From Carboxylicivirga sp. (GTDB lineage Bacteria > Bacteroidota > Bacteroidia > Bacteroidales > Marinilabiliaceae): 64,000 nt of DNA. The position numbers and the translations under genes were made by a program. The first letter of the stretch is position 1; each line of letters begins with the position of its first letter. Where the stretch lies: the NCBI GenBank assembly GCA_025210475.1, contig JAOARW010000065.1, positions 62,001 through 126,000 of the forward strand, written 5' to 3'. Shown piece by piece: positions 32,655 through 40,734 of this stretch. The notes beneath the pieces were generated by a model, which ran no database searches, was not told the origin of the DNA, and worked only from the letters and a program-made list of their open reading frames with translations.

Positions 32655-33851
32655 ATGAAACAAAAATTAAACATCGGCCTGTTTGGCTTTGGTGTGGTCG
32701 GACAAGGCCTCTACGAAGTACTAAAAACCAGTCCGGCCTTCGATTCTGAGATTTCTAAAATCTGTGTTAAAAATAAAAAGGAAAGATCATTGCCCGAGAA
32801 TTTTTTCTGCTACGAGGCAGATGAAATATTGGACGATCCGAACATAAACACTGTTGTTGAGTTAATTGACAATGCTGATGAAGCATATCACATTGTTAAA
32901 AAAGCATTGCAAAAAGGAAAACACGTGGTATCGGCCAATAAAAAGATGCTGGCTGAAAACATGGCTGAAATGATTCAGCTTCAAAAAGAAAACAAGGTTT
33001 CTTTATTATATGAAGCATCGGCATGTGGCAGTATACCAGTTATTCGTAACCTGGAAGAGTATTACGATAATGACCTGCTTCTGTCGGTTACGGGGATATT
33101 GAATGGTTCGTCGAACTACATTCTTTCAAAAATATTTGATCATAACCAATCCTACGAATCTGCCTTAAAAGATGCGCAGGATCTGGGTTTTGCCGAGAGT
33201 GATCCAACATTTGATGTGGAAGGTTTTGACTCACTTTACAAGCTGATTATACTAACCCTTCACAGTTTTGGATCGGTGATTGATCCCGACGATGTACTGA
33301 CCTACGGTATATCCAACATCTCGGATTTTGATATTCAGTATGCACGCGAAAAGCGTTACAAAATAAAACTGGTGGGTCAGGTAGAACGTCTCGAAGGCAA
33401 TAACATCACTTTGTTTGTATTGCCTCGTTTTGTTCGTAAAGACAAATATATCTATAGCGTTGAAGACGAATTTAATGGAGTTGTTATAAAAGGAAAAGCC
33501 TACGACAAACAATTTATGTTTGGAAAAGGGGCAGGGGCACATCCTACCGGTTCGGCAGTTTTATCAGACATAACAGCATTGGCTCATAACTATGCTTACG
33601 AGTATAAAAAAATGAATTATGCCGATGATTTTAATTATTCGAAAGAACACCAGGTTGAACTGTACCTCAGATATTCGAACGAAGCCATACTGGAAAAATT
33701 CAATTTTGAATCGATTACAGAACAATACAAAGGTCCTGAATACAGTTACAAAATTGGCTTTATCAAATTGGCCGATTTACTGCAAATTAAAGATCAACTA
33801 AGAGGAATGGATATTTTTATGGCAATAACAGGAAAATCCCTTAATTATTAA
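32655..33851 (+). CDS. hom: Homoserine dehydrogenase
   Basis: NAD(P)-dependent reduction of aspartate semialdehyde to homoserine, the branch point to methionine and threonine. N-terminal Rossmann motif GLFGFGVVGQGLYEVL (residues 8-23), catalytic-region blocks SANKKML, EASACGSIPVIRNLEEYY, ILNGSSNYILSKI and DLGFAESDPTFDVEGFDSLYKL. It is a stand-alone enzyme of 398 residues, without the fused aspartokinase found in ThrA. A C-terminal extension follows the GAHPTGSAVLSDI block and may be regulatory. Own promoter; shared terminator with the convergent transporter gene. Confidence 0.95.
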   Translation: MKQKLNIGLFGFGVVGQGLYEVLKTSPAFDSEISKICVKNKKERSLPENFFCYEADEILDDPNINTVVELIDNADEAYHIVKKALQKGKHVVSANKKMLAENMAEMIQLQKENKVSLLYEASACGSIPVIRNLEEYYDNDLLLSVTGILNGSSNYILSKIFDHNQSYESALKDAQDLGFAESDPTFDVEGFDSLYKLIILTLHSFGSVIDPDDVLTYGISNISDFDIQYAREKRYKIKLVGQVERLEGNNITLFVLPRFVRKDKYIYSVEDEFNGVVIKGKAYDKQFMFGKGAGAHPTGSAVLSDITALAHNYAYEYKKMNYADDFNYSKEHQVELYLRYSNEAILEKFNFESITEQYKGPEYSYKIGFIKLADLLQIKDQLRGMDIFMAITGKSLNY

Positions 33852-33878
33852 CAATTGGCATAAATTATAAAACACTTG

Positions 33879-33915
33879 AAGCGAGGTAATTACTATTGCT
33901 TCGCTTTTTCTTTTT
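33879..33915. terminator. Terminator between hom and the CDF transporter gene
   Basis: Twelve-pair stem (33879-33890 with 33895-33906, two G-T pairs, loop TACT) followed on the plus strand by TTTCTTTTT. The leftward gene's stop codon lies in the loop and its last codons form one arm. Confidence 0.85.
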
Positions 33916-34765
33916 GCAAAGAATCAATGTGTACAGTTGCCTGAATATTGGTTCTTTCTTTTATCAATATCTCATAATTAGTAGCAATTTCGTGGGCATT
34001 GTGGATGGTATAATCGGCAGGCAGTCGAATGTGCAGTGTCATTTCGGTATGATTACCATATTGGTGCACCAAAAAATGATGAGGATAGATCTCAAATTCA
34101 GCCACTTCATGAGCCAACTTAATTATATCTTCGCGTAAATCATCATCAATGCCTTCACCCAAGAGATGACTGATGTTGTCTTTCATGATGCTATAAGTCG
34201 TGTAAAACAATAACAATGAAACCAATATCCCCAACACACCATCGATCCACCAATAATACTGGCCAATAAAAATTCCTATTAAAATTACAAATGATGAAAT
34301 GGCATCGGAACGATGATGCCAGCCATCAGCCACCATGGATTTTGATTTCGTTCGTTTACCAATTATAATGGAATATTGAGCCATAAATTCTTTAACAACC
34401 AACGAAATAATCGTAACAACAATGGCCAGTGTTCCATACTCTACCTCACTTTGGCTACGAAGTTTTAAGATGGATTCTTTTAAAAAGCTAAAGCCGATAA
34501 TGGCCAGCAGCATTCCAACAACGATAGAAGCTATTACTTCAGCACGTCCATGACCATAAGGATGTTCTTCGTCCGCAGGTTTGGCAGAAATTTTTAAACC
34601 AATTAAAACAGCCACTGATGAAATGCTATCGCTCAAAGTATGCCAGGCATCGGCAATAATCGCTACCGATGAACTCACTAATCCGGCCCAAAGTTTAATG
34701 GCAAAAAGAAATATATTTAAGAAAATGGAACCGTAGGTGGCCATTATCCCTGTTTTGTTTTCCAT
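33893..34765 (-). CDS. Cation diffusion facilitator (CDF) metal transporter
   Basis: Inner-membrane exporter of Zn2+, Mn2+, Fe2+ or similar, 290 residues, six membrane segments. Metal-site motifs are in TM2 (ADAWHTLSDS: Asp39, His42, Asp46) and TM5 (ADGWHHRSDA). The HHxxD-like TM5 pattern fits the zinc/iron group; ion choice is not certain. HPYGHGRAE lies in the first cytoplasmic loop. The C-terminal cytoplasmic domain (residues about 210-285, with HHFLVHQYGNHTEMTLHIRL) is the usual dimerisation domain. It overlaps its terminator and is convergent with hom. Confidence 0.93.
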   Translation of the reverse strand: MENKTGIMATYGSIFLNIFLFAIKLWAGLVSSSVAIIADAWHTLSDSISSVAVLIGLKISAKPADEEHPYGHGRAEVIASIVVGMLLAIIGFSFLKESILKLRSQSEVEYGTLAIVVTIISLVVKEFMAQYSIIIGKRTKSKSMVADGWHHRSDAISSFVILIGIFIGQYYWWIDGVLGILVSLLLFYTTYSIMKDNISHLLGEGIDDDLREDIIKLAHEVAEFEIYPHHFLVHQYGNHTEMTLHIRLPADYTIHNAHEIATNYEILIKERTNIQATVHIDSLQKEKAKQ

Positions 34766-34899
34766 ATAATTAAAGCATCATTTATCGAATATGACAAATT
34801 ACCAATCGCTTTGTTTAAAAATCCTCATTTCATGTGAAAGTAAAAGTCAATATATTAGGGATAAACAACTAACTAGTTAGCCCTGGTATGAAAGCTTCT

Positions 34900-36033
34900 T
34901 TAATCATCCTCTACAAAAAAGAAATCTGAAATAATTCGATCCGTGATCATTTTACTATCAGCACTCACCCGGCAAAACCCATCTATAATAATAACCTTAG
35001 CTTGTTCCTGCTGTTTTTTCAATTCTCTTGCAAAAAATTGCCTAATGGTTTCGCTAAAGCTTTCAATCAATGACAATTTAAAACCTTTTTGCGTTCGCAA
35101 TCCCAACATTATTAACTCATTATATCGATCGATACTTGAAAGTTCTTCGGTTTCATAGAAACACTCATTCTTTTCAATGTTATCAATGTAACGTTTCACA
35201 TCTCTTACATTCCACCTTCTGTTTGATCCATCAAATGAATGAGCCGATGGCCCCAGTCCCAAATATTTTTCACCGGTCCAGTAATTACTATTGTGTTGAG
35301 ATTCAAAACCTGGTAGCGAAAAATTTGAAATTTCGTAATGATCAAAGCCAGCTTTCGTTAACTCATCTCTCAAATAATCAAATTGCTGAACACTTGATTC
35401 TTCAGGCACTTCAACGAGTTTTCCCTTTTTTAAGTAATCGTAATAAAGCGTTCCTTTTTCAAAAGTTAAATGATAGGCTGATATATGTTGTACATTGCTT
35501 TCAATGGCTAGCTGAACATTGGTATTCCACTCTTCGAACGACATATAAGGTAAGCCATAAATCAGGTCAATGCTCATATTATCAATACCATTTTTTTTAG
35601 CTATTTCAATGGCCTGCAGTGCCTGTCGAGAATTATGTCGCCGATTCATTTTCCTTAGGTGCTCGTCAAAAAAACTTTGAATGCCCATGCTTAATCGGTT
35701 CACACCCAGATGAACCAAATCGCTGATATATTTGTCATTTATATCATCGGGATTAACTTCTAAGGTTAACTCTTTAATGGAATTAACAGGGGTAAACTGA
35801 TTAATCAGATCTATTATTTCTTTTAATTCCGAAATAGTTAAAGTCGAAGGTGTACCCCCGCCAAAATATAAAGTTTCAATCTTCTCTTTTTGAAGAAAAG
35901 ATTGATATAATTTTATTTCTTTACAAAGAGCTTTAATATATTCGTCTTTGAATTGTTGATTGGTGGTTTTGTAAAAATCACAATATGAACATCGTGAGTA
36001 ACAAAACGGAACATGAATGTAAATGCCGGCCAT
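34900..36033 (-). CDS. hemW: Radical SAM heme chaperone HemW
   Basis: Oxygen-sensitive-CPO-like protein that binds heme and an iron-sulfur cluster and hands heme to respiratory enzymes; formerly annotated as coproporphyrinogen oxidase. CYSRCSYC (Cys11, Cys15, Cys18) is the radical SAM CxxxCxxC motif, followed by ETLYFGGGTPS. HNSNYWTGEKYLGLGPSAHS contains the HNxxYW motif that marks HemW. HemN, the true oxidase, has an extra N-terminal part that is missing here. Length 377 is typical. The first codons lie 9 bases from a parS site. Confidence 0.94.
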   Translation of the reverse strand: MAGIYIHVPFCYSRCSYCDFYKTTNQQFKDEYIKALCKEIKLYQSFLQKEKIETLYFGGGTPSTLTISELKEIIDLINQFTPVNSIKELTLEVNPDDINDKYISDLVHLGVNRLSMGIQSFFDEHLRKMNRRHNSRQALQAIEIAKKNGIDNMSIDLIYGLPYMSFEEWNTNVQLAIESNVQHISAYHLTFEKGTLYYDYLKKGKLVEVPEESSVQQFDYLRDELTKAGFDHYEISNFSLPGFESQHNSNYWTGEKYLGLGPSAHSFDGSNRRWNVRDVKRYIDNIEKNECFYETEELSSIDRYNELIMLGLRTQKGFKLSLIESFSETIRQFFARELKKQQEQAKVIIIDGFCRVSADSKMITDRIISDFFFVEDD

Positions 36034-36042
36034 TACTGGGAT

Positions 36043-36058
36043 TGTTTCACGTGAAACA
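36043..36058. promoter_or_regulatory. parS site (ParB-binding), exact consensus
   Basis: TGTTTCACGTGAAACA is a full 16-base match to the parS consensus TGTTNCACGTGAAACA. It is intergenic, between hemW (leftward) and the VanZ-like gene (rightward). A second exact site lies at 50269. ParB loads at such sites near the origin and helps segregate the chromosome. Confidence 0.9.
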
Positions 36059-36065
36059 CTGAAAA

Positions 36066-36135
36066 ACAGTGCATTATTAACGAGTTATTAACAGTTTATA
36101 AACAAATATTGGTGTAGTTTTCAACAAATAATTAA
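36066..36135. other. AT-rich stretch with DnaA-box-like nonamers beside parS
   Basis: Within about 50 bases are TTATTAACG, TTATTAACA, TTATAAACA and TTTTCAACA. The second and third differ from TTATNCACA by one base. They lie between an exact parS and the VanZ-like gene. This may be an origin element or chance in AT-rich DNA. Confidence 0.25.
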
Positions 36136-36138
36136 TAA

Positions 36139-36561
36139 ATGTATTATTTCAAAAAATACCATAAGACCCTTTGCGTGATTGTAGCGATTACCATTCTAAG
36201 TTTAATAAATACCAAAAATCTTTCACCAATTGATTTACCAAGAATACCACATATGGACAAAATTGTTCATTTTCTGATGTATTTCGGTTTGGCGTTCGTA
36301 TTTATGTTTGAATATTACATTCATCATCATAAAACCATTCGCAACATCACAAAAATTCTTATTCTTCCACTGATGTATGGAGGTTTAATGGAATTGTTGC
36401 AATTAACACTCACTTCTTATCGTTGCGGAAACTGGTGGGATATGTTGGCTAATACCAGTGGAATATTAGCTGCTTTTTTTGCTGTTTTAATATTAAGGAA
36501 TAACATCTTTGTGAAAAAGTTGATGTTATTCCCATTAAAACAACCGCTATTTAAAGCTTAA
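36139..36561 (+). CDS. VanZ-like membrane protein
   Basis: Small integral membrane protein (140 residues) with four hydrophobic segments. HMDKIVHFLMYFGLAFVFMFE and LMYGGLMELLQL.. WWDMLANTSGILAAFF fit the VanZ-like family (Pfam VanZ), best known from teicoplanin resistance but mostly of unknown role. The conserved acidic and histidine residues (DKIVHF, ELLQ, DMLAN) are all there. It ends 11 bases inside the convergent Rrf2 gene. No glycopeptide-resistance genes are nearby, so no resistance role should be read from the name. Confidence 0.82.
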   Translation: MYYFKKYHKTLCVIVAITILSLINTKNLSPIDLPRIPHMDKIVHFLMYFGLAFVFMFEYYIHHHKTIRNITKILILPLMYGGLMELLQLTLTSYRCGNWWDMLANTSGILAAFFAVLILRNNIFVKKLMLFPLKQPLFKA

Positions 36562-36994
36562 TGTAATCTGATTTTTCTTCCATGTTTGAAAGAATTTTCG
36601 CAATTGTTTCGGTTGAGAAAAATTCAAACATTTGCTTACGAATAGAACTGTACTGCTCGTGTACAGGACAAGCATAACCTTCGTCGTTATTAGTTTTGCA
36701 TGAATGCATTCCAATCAGGCAATTGGTAAATACATCACTACCATCAATTATTGAAACAATATCATACAAGGTAATATCATCTGCAGGACGACCAATACTA
36801 AATCCACCATGAGGCCCCTTGGTACTTTTTAGTAATTTCTGCTTAGCCAGACTCTGAAGTATCTTTCCTAAAAAAGGTGTTGGTATATCTAAATCCTTGG
36901 AAATTTGTTTGATACCTATTTTTTTACCATCCTCATCATTTACGGCCAAATAGATAACCGCACGAATGGCATATTTGCAAGTGTTTGATAACAT
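36551..36994 (-). CDS. Rrf2-family regulator with three conserved cysteines
   Basis: Winged-helix regulator of 147 residues of the Rrf2/IscR/NsrR family. N-terminal HTH: YAIRAVIYLAV and IGIKQISKDLDIPTPFLGKILQSLAKQKLLKSTKGPHGGFSIG. The cysteines in TNCLIGMHSCKTNNDEGYACPVHEQ have the spacing that holds an iron-sulfur cluster in the family, so it probably senses oxygen, nitric oxide or iron-sulfur status. It is the last of three leftward genes (rpiB, lutB, rrf2), 45 bases after the iron-sulfur protein LutB. It may control that operon. Confidence 0.9.
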   Translation of the reverse strand: MLSNTCKYAIRAVIYLAVNDEDGKKIGIKQISKDLDIPTPFLGKILQSLAKQKLLKSTKGPHGGFSIGRPADDITLYDIVSIIDGSDVFTNCLIGMHSCKTNNDEGYACPVHEQYSSIRKQMFEFFSTETIAKILSNMEEKSDYIKL

Positions 36995-37039
36995 TTTTAT
37001 TGAGTTTGCGGCTAAGGTAAGAAAATCATTAAAAAACCT

Positions 37040-38410
37040 TTATCTCTTTATATGCTTTTTCCATTGCTGATTAAAAGTTTTTCGACTAAAAGATGGTAAA
37101 TCCTTATCTTTTCCGACAAGATTATTACCAAATAAAGACGTAGCTAGATTTTTAAAGAATGAATTAAAAGCATTCATCAAACTTCGATTCGATAACGAAG
37201 TATATAACGATTTATTGAGAAAACGGTCAAATCCTGACTGGACAACGATAGCTTTCTGTCGATTGTAAAGCAACAATTTTGTCAAAGGAATTTTAACCGG
37301 ACATACTTCTTCACAACTCCCACATAAAGATGAAGCAAAACTCAGATGGTTATAATCACCAAAATCTTTAAAATGTGGTGACAATACAGAACCAATGGGA
37401 CCACTATAAGTTGTGCTATAAGTATATCCCCCAATATTTTTATAAACAGGACATGCATTTAGGCAAGCTCCGCAACGGATACATTTTAAAGAAGACTGCA
37501 GTGTTTTATCTGAATAGATTTCACTACGCTTGTTATCCAGTAAAAAAATCACCATTTGTTCCGGCCCATCAACTTCTGTTGATTTCTTAGGACCGAAAAA
37601 CAAATTACTGTAAACAGTCAGTTGTTGACCTGTACCATGCGACGCCAGTAAGGGCCAAAACAATGGTAAATTTTCAATGGAGGGGATTAGTTTTTCAATT
37701 CCGGCAATAACAATGTGCGTTTTGGGATAAGAAGCCGTTAACAAGGCGTTACCTTCATTTTCGGTAACAGCCACAGCTCCTTCTTTGGCACACAGAAAGT
37801 TGGCACCTGTAATACCAACATCAGCCTTTATAAACTTTTTACGAAGCAACTTTCTAACAAAGGCTGTTAATTCCTCGGCACTCAAGTTTTTATCAGTTCC
37901 AAACTCTTTATTGAACAGCTCGGCAATATCCTGTTTGGATTTATGCATGGCAGGAGTAACAATGTGATAGGGTTTTTCACCGGCAGTTTGAACAATAAAC
38001 TCCCCAAGATCAGTCTCTACCGATTCTATACACAAGTTGTTAACATGATGGTTCAGCTCAATTTCTTCTGTCACCATCGATTTGCTTTTAACAAGCATCT
38101 TTACCTGTTCAGCTTTTAATAGCTCCGATAGTTGATCTATTAACTGTTCCTGATTTTCTGCCCAATAAACTTCAGCGCCATTATTTAAAACCTTGGTTTC
38201 AAATTCCATAAGTAAATCAGGTAATTGATTTATTACCTGATTTTTTATTATAGAAGCTTGTTCTTTGGCGAGCTCAAGATTTTTATAACGCTTTCGCCCA
38301 TTCGCTACAGCTAAATCATATTTCGACATATTGAACTGAATGGTTCGCCGATGATTCTGATCGCTGGCAATACGGGCAGCCTCTTTTTTAAAATCCTGAA
38401 CTTTGCTCAA
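37040..38410 (-). CDS. lutB: LutB-like iron-sulfur protein (lactate utilisation / LUD domain)
   Basis: Protein of 456 residues: an N-terminal LUD domain (residues about 70-300) with VGITGANFLCAKEGAVAVTENEGN, and a C-terminal ferredoxin-like part with two 4Fe-4S motifs, CIRCGACLNACPVYKNIGG and CGSCEEVCPVKIP. In the LutABC complex, LutB helps oxidise L-lactate to pyruvate. lutA and lutC are not beside it; rpiB lies 11 bases upstream and an Rrf2 regulator downstream. The family call is firm; lactate as substrate is inference. Confidence 0.9.
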   Translation of the reverse strand: MSKVQDFKKEAARIASDQNHRRTIQFNMSKYDLAVANGRKRYKNLELAKEQASIIKNQVINQLPDLLMEFETKVLNNGAEVYWAENQEQLIDQLSELLKAEQVKMLVKSKSMVTEEIELNHHVNNLCIESVETDLGEFIVQTAGEKPYHIVTPAMHKSKQDIAELFNKEFGTDKNLSAEELTAFVRKLLRKKFIKADVGITGANFLCAKEGAVAVTENEGNALLTASYPKTHIVIAGIEKLIPSIENLPLFWPLLASHGTGQQLTVYSNLFFGPKKSTEVDGPEQMVIFLLDNKRSEIYSDKTLQSSLKCIRCGACLNACPVYKNIGGYTYSTTYSGPIGSVLSPHFKDFGDYNHLSFASSLCGSCEEVCPVKIPLTKLLLYNRQKAIVVQSGFDRFLNKSLYTSLSNRSLMNAFNSFFKNLATSLFGNNLVGKDKDLPSFSRKTFNQQWKKHIKR

Positions 38411-38421
38411 ATTATAAGGTT

Positions 38422-38859
38422 TTAAACAGGTATTTTATCGATGCGTTTCTGATGTCTTCCACCTTCAAACGCTGTATTAACAAATTTATCAACAATAGCA
38501 ATGGCCTCTTCAACCGACACATAACGACCTGGAACAGTGCAAATATTAGCATCATTATGCAGGCGTGCCATTTCTGAGATTTCAACACTCCAACATAAAG
38601 CAGCACGAATACCCTGGTGCTTATTAACAGTCATGTTAATTCCGTTTCCACTGCCACAAATGGCAATACCCAGTTCATATTCCTTCGATTCCACGGCACT
38701 GGCCATGGGATGGGCATAGTCAGCATAGTCCGTACTTTCCTCAGAATGAGTTCCGAAGTCTTTAACTTCTATTCCTTTTTCGATTAAAAATGCTTTAATT
38801 GCTTCCTTTACAGGGTAACCTGCATGATCGGCTGCCAAGGCAATTGTTTTGAAATTCAT
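38422..38859 (-). CDS. rpiB: Ribose 5-phosphate isomerase B
   Basis: Interconverts ribose 5-phosphate and ribulose 5-phosphate in the pentose phosphate pathway. 145 residues; IALAADHAGYPVKEAI at the N-terminus, YADYAHPMASAV, and ELGIAICGSGNGINMTVNK with the catalytic cysteine. ALCWSVEISEMARLHNDANICTVPGR completes the pattern. The RpiB rather than LacA/LacB assignment rests on its standing outside any lac operon. First gene of rpiB-lutB-rrf2; a -7 box lies 16 bases upstream. Confidence 0.94.
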   Translation of the reverse strand: MNFKTIALAADHAGYPVKEAIKAFLIEKGIEVKDFGTHSEESTDYADYAHPMASAVESKEYELGIAICGSGNGINMTVNKHQGIRAALCWSVEISEMARLHNDANICTVPGRYVSVEEAIAIVDKFVNTAFEGGRHQKRIDKIPV

Positions 38860-39319
38860 GGTTTGTTTTTTTTACAAAGATAAGCATGCTGATGCCATTT
38901 AAAAACATGTTAAAAAACCTGTTCTTTAATGTTAAGAACTTGTGAACCATCTTGAATTAAAAAATGAAAAATTGAGTTGATAATTTACATTTATTTTTCA
39001 ATACAAACATTGGTTTTGATTTCTGATGTTGGTAAGCATTTTATTTTAATGTGACTTTTGAACGGTTTTTAACTTCACTTTAAACATTAACAAACAAAGA
39101 AATTATTAAATTTGAAGCCTATTAACACTTTGTTAAAATCGTTTAAAATCTAATTAATATCAATAAATTAACAAGCTTTAAACATGTTAATAAGCCGTTA
39201 GTATTCGATTCTCTAAATCTGATAACTATACATCCAACGATTATTGAATAAAAATGCTAACCTTGCTAACAGGATATTATCATTACTATATTTTTTAAAT
39301 TTCTTTCTATTATATAAAT
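38860..39319. other. AT-rich divergent gap with seven TTAACA motifs; candidate origin region
   Basis: This 460-base gap between leftward rpiB and rightward nadA holds no gene that I can support. TTAACA or its complement TGTTAA occurs at 38908, 38930, 39087, 39122, 39131, 39168 and 39185; the pair 39122-39136 forms TTAACA-CTT-TGTTAA. TGTTAATAA at 39185 is one base from a DnaA box. Gene direction flips here across the whole window. It could be an origin, or a regulatory region for nadA. Confidence 0.4.
38875..38882 (-). promoter_or_regulatory. -7 element of rpiB
   Basis: TATCTTTG on the minus strand, 15 bases upstream of the start codon. The -33 region has no clear TTG. Confidence 0.45.
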
Positions 39320-40315
39320 ATGAATATAAAGGATAGTTGGTTGAAAAGTGGATATGTGGACGAACAGGTTCCAACTAATATCGATATCAAAAAGGAGATT
39401 ATTCGTTTAAAAGAAGAGAAGGATGCTATTATAATGGCTCATTTCTATCAAAAGAACGAAATACAGGACATCGCAGACTTTGTTGGGGATAGTTTAGCCT
39501 TGGCACAAAAAGCGGCTAAAACAGACGCTAAAATCATTATTTTGGCAGGAGTGCATTTTATGGGTGAAACTGCTAAAATACTATCGCCAGATAAAAAGGT
39601 ATTAGTTCCTGACTTAAATGCCGGGTGTAGTTTAGCCGATAGTTGTCCTCCGGAAGAGTTTCAACAGTTTGTTAACAGTCATCCCGACCATACTGTATTA
39701 ACCTATGTAAATACTACAGCAGATATAAAGGCCTTATCTGACATTGTGGTTACATCAACTAATGCTAAAAACGTTGTTGATAGTTTACCTAAGGATGAAA
39801 AAATCATTTTTGGTCCCGATCGAAATCTTGGTAATTACCTTAATAGTATTACCGGAAGAGAAATGGTACTTTGGGATGGGGCTTGTCATGTACACGAAAA
39901 GTTCTCTGTTGAAAAAATTGTTGAATTAAAAAAGGAGCACCCTGATGCGCTGATTTTAGCACATCCTGAATGTAAAAAGCCTTTACTTTTATTGGCCGAT
40001 TACGTTGGTAGTACAGCTGCCTTGTTGAATTATTCGACAAGTAACGAAAACAAGAAATTTATTGTGGCAACTGAATCGGGTATTATTCATCAAATGCAAA
40101 AGGCTAATCCTGATAAAGAATTCATCCCTGCTCCGCCAAATGATTCGACTTGTGCCTGCAATGATTGTGAATATATGAAGTTAAATACGCTTCAAAAGTT
40201 GTATAATTGTCTGAAATTTGAGTGGCCAAATATCGAAGTTAAAGAAGATATAAGAGTTAAAGCCGTTAAACCAATTAATCGAATGCTGGATATTTCTAAG
40301 AAAGCCGGCCTTTAA
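39320..40315 (+). CDS. nadA: Quinolinate synthase
   Basis: Iron-sulfur enzyme that condenses iminoaspartate with dihydroxyacetone phosphate to quinolinate in NAD synthesis. 331 residues. AHFYQKNEIQDIADFVGDSLALAQ, the first cluster cysteine in LNAGCSLADSC, ILAHPECKKP and CACNDCEYMKLNTL give the cysteines expected for the 4Fe-4S cluster. nadB and nadC are not adjacent. It is the first gene of a long rightward run; a response-regulator gene follows after 22 bases. Confidence 0.96.
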   Translation: MNIKDSWLKSGYVDEQVPTNIDIKKEIIRLKEEKDAIIMAHFYQKNEIQDIADFVGDSLALAQKAAKTDAKIIILAGVHFMGETAKILSPDKKVLVPDLNAGCSLADSCPPEEFQQFVNSHPDHTVLTYVNTTADIKALSDIVVTSTNAKNVVDSLPKDEKIIFGPDRNLGNYLNSITGREMVLWDGACHVHEKFSVEKIVELKKEHPDALILAHPECKKPLLLLADYVGSTAALLNYSTSNENKKFIVATESGIIHQMQKANPDKEFIPAPPNDSTCACNDCEYMKLNTLQKLYNCLKFEWPNIEVKEDIRVKAVKPINRMLDISKKAGL

Positions 40316-40337
40316 ATAATGAATAACCTGATTCCTG

Positions 40338-40727
40338 ATGGAAAAACTTGAACATCCTGTATCTGTATTATTAGTTGAAGACAATGTATTAAACCAAAAG
40401 CTGATTTTTTTAAACCTTTCAAAGTATGGTTTTAAAATTGACATTGCTAACCACGGAAAGGAAGCTTTGGAAAAACTAAATGTCGGAAGCTATGATTTGG
40501 TATTAATGGATCTGATGATGCCCATAATGGATGGCCTTGAAACCACTGTTGCAATTCGAGAAAAGGAAAAAGTCAGTCACGAACACATACCAATTGTAGG
40601 TTTAACAGCTAATACTTACGATGCTGACAGGGAAAAGTGTTTGTCATTCGGAATGGATGAATACATGACGAAACCATTCGATCTTCAGGAATTCTTTAGA
40701 AATCTTAAAAAATTAAACATAATCTGA
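40338..40727 (+). CDS. Single-domain response regulator (CheY-like)
   Basis: 129 residues, receiver domain only. Acidic pocket LLVEDN (Glu14, Asp15), phosphoacceptor Asp58 in LVLMDLMMPIMDG, conserved Thr in GLTANTY and Lys in YMTKPFD. There is no output domain and no histidine kinase adjacent, so it must be phosphorylated by a kinase encoded elsewhere and act through protein contacts. It lies between nadA and ruvB and is probably co-transcribed with both. Receivers like this often belong to hybrid-kinase phosphorelays in Bacteroidota. Confidence 0.93.
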   Translation: MEKLEHPVSVLLVEDNVLNQKLIFLNLSKYGFKIDIANHGKEALEKLNVGSYDLVLMDLMMPIMDGLETTVAIREKEKVSHEHIPIVGLTANTYDADREKCLSFGMDEYMTKPFDLQEFFRNLKKLNII

Positions 40728-40734
40728 TTGCGAT

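Noticed and set aside
36139..36561. Vancomycin or teicoplanin resistance from the VanZ-like gene
   Set aside because: The family is broad, and no vanHAX or ligase genes are present.
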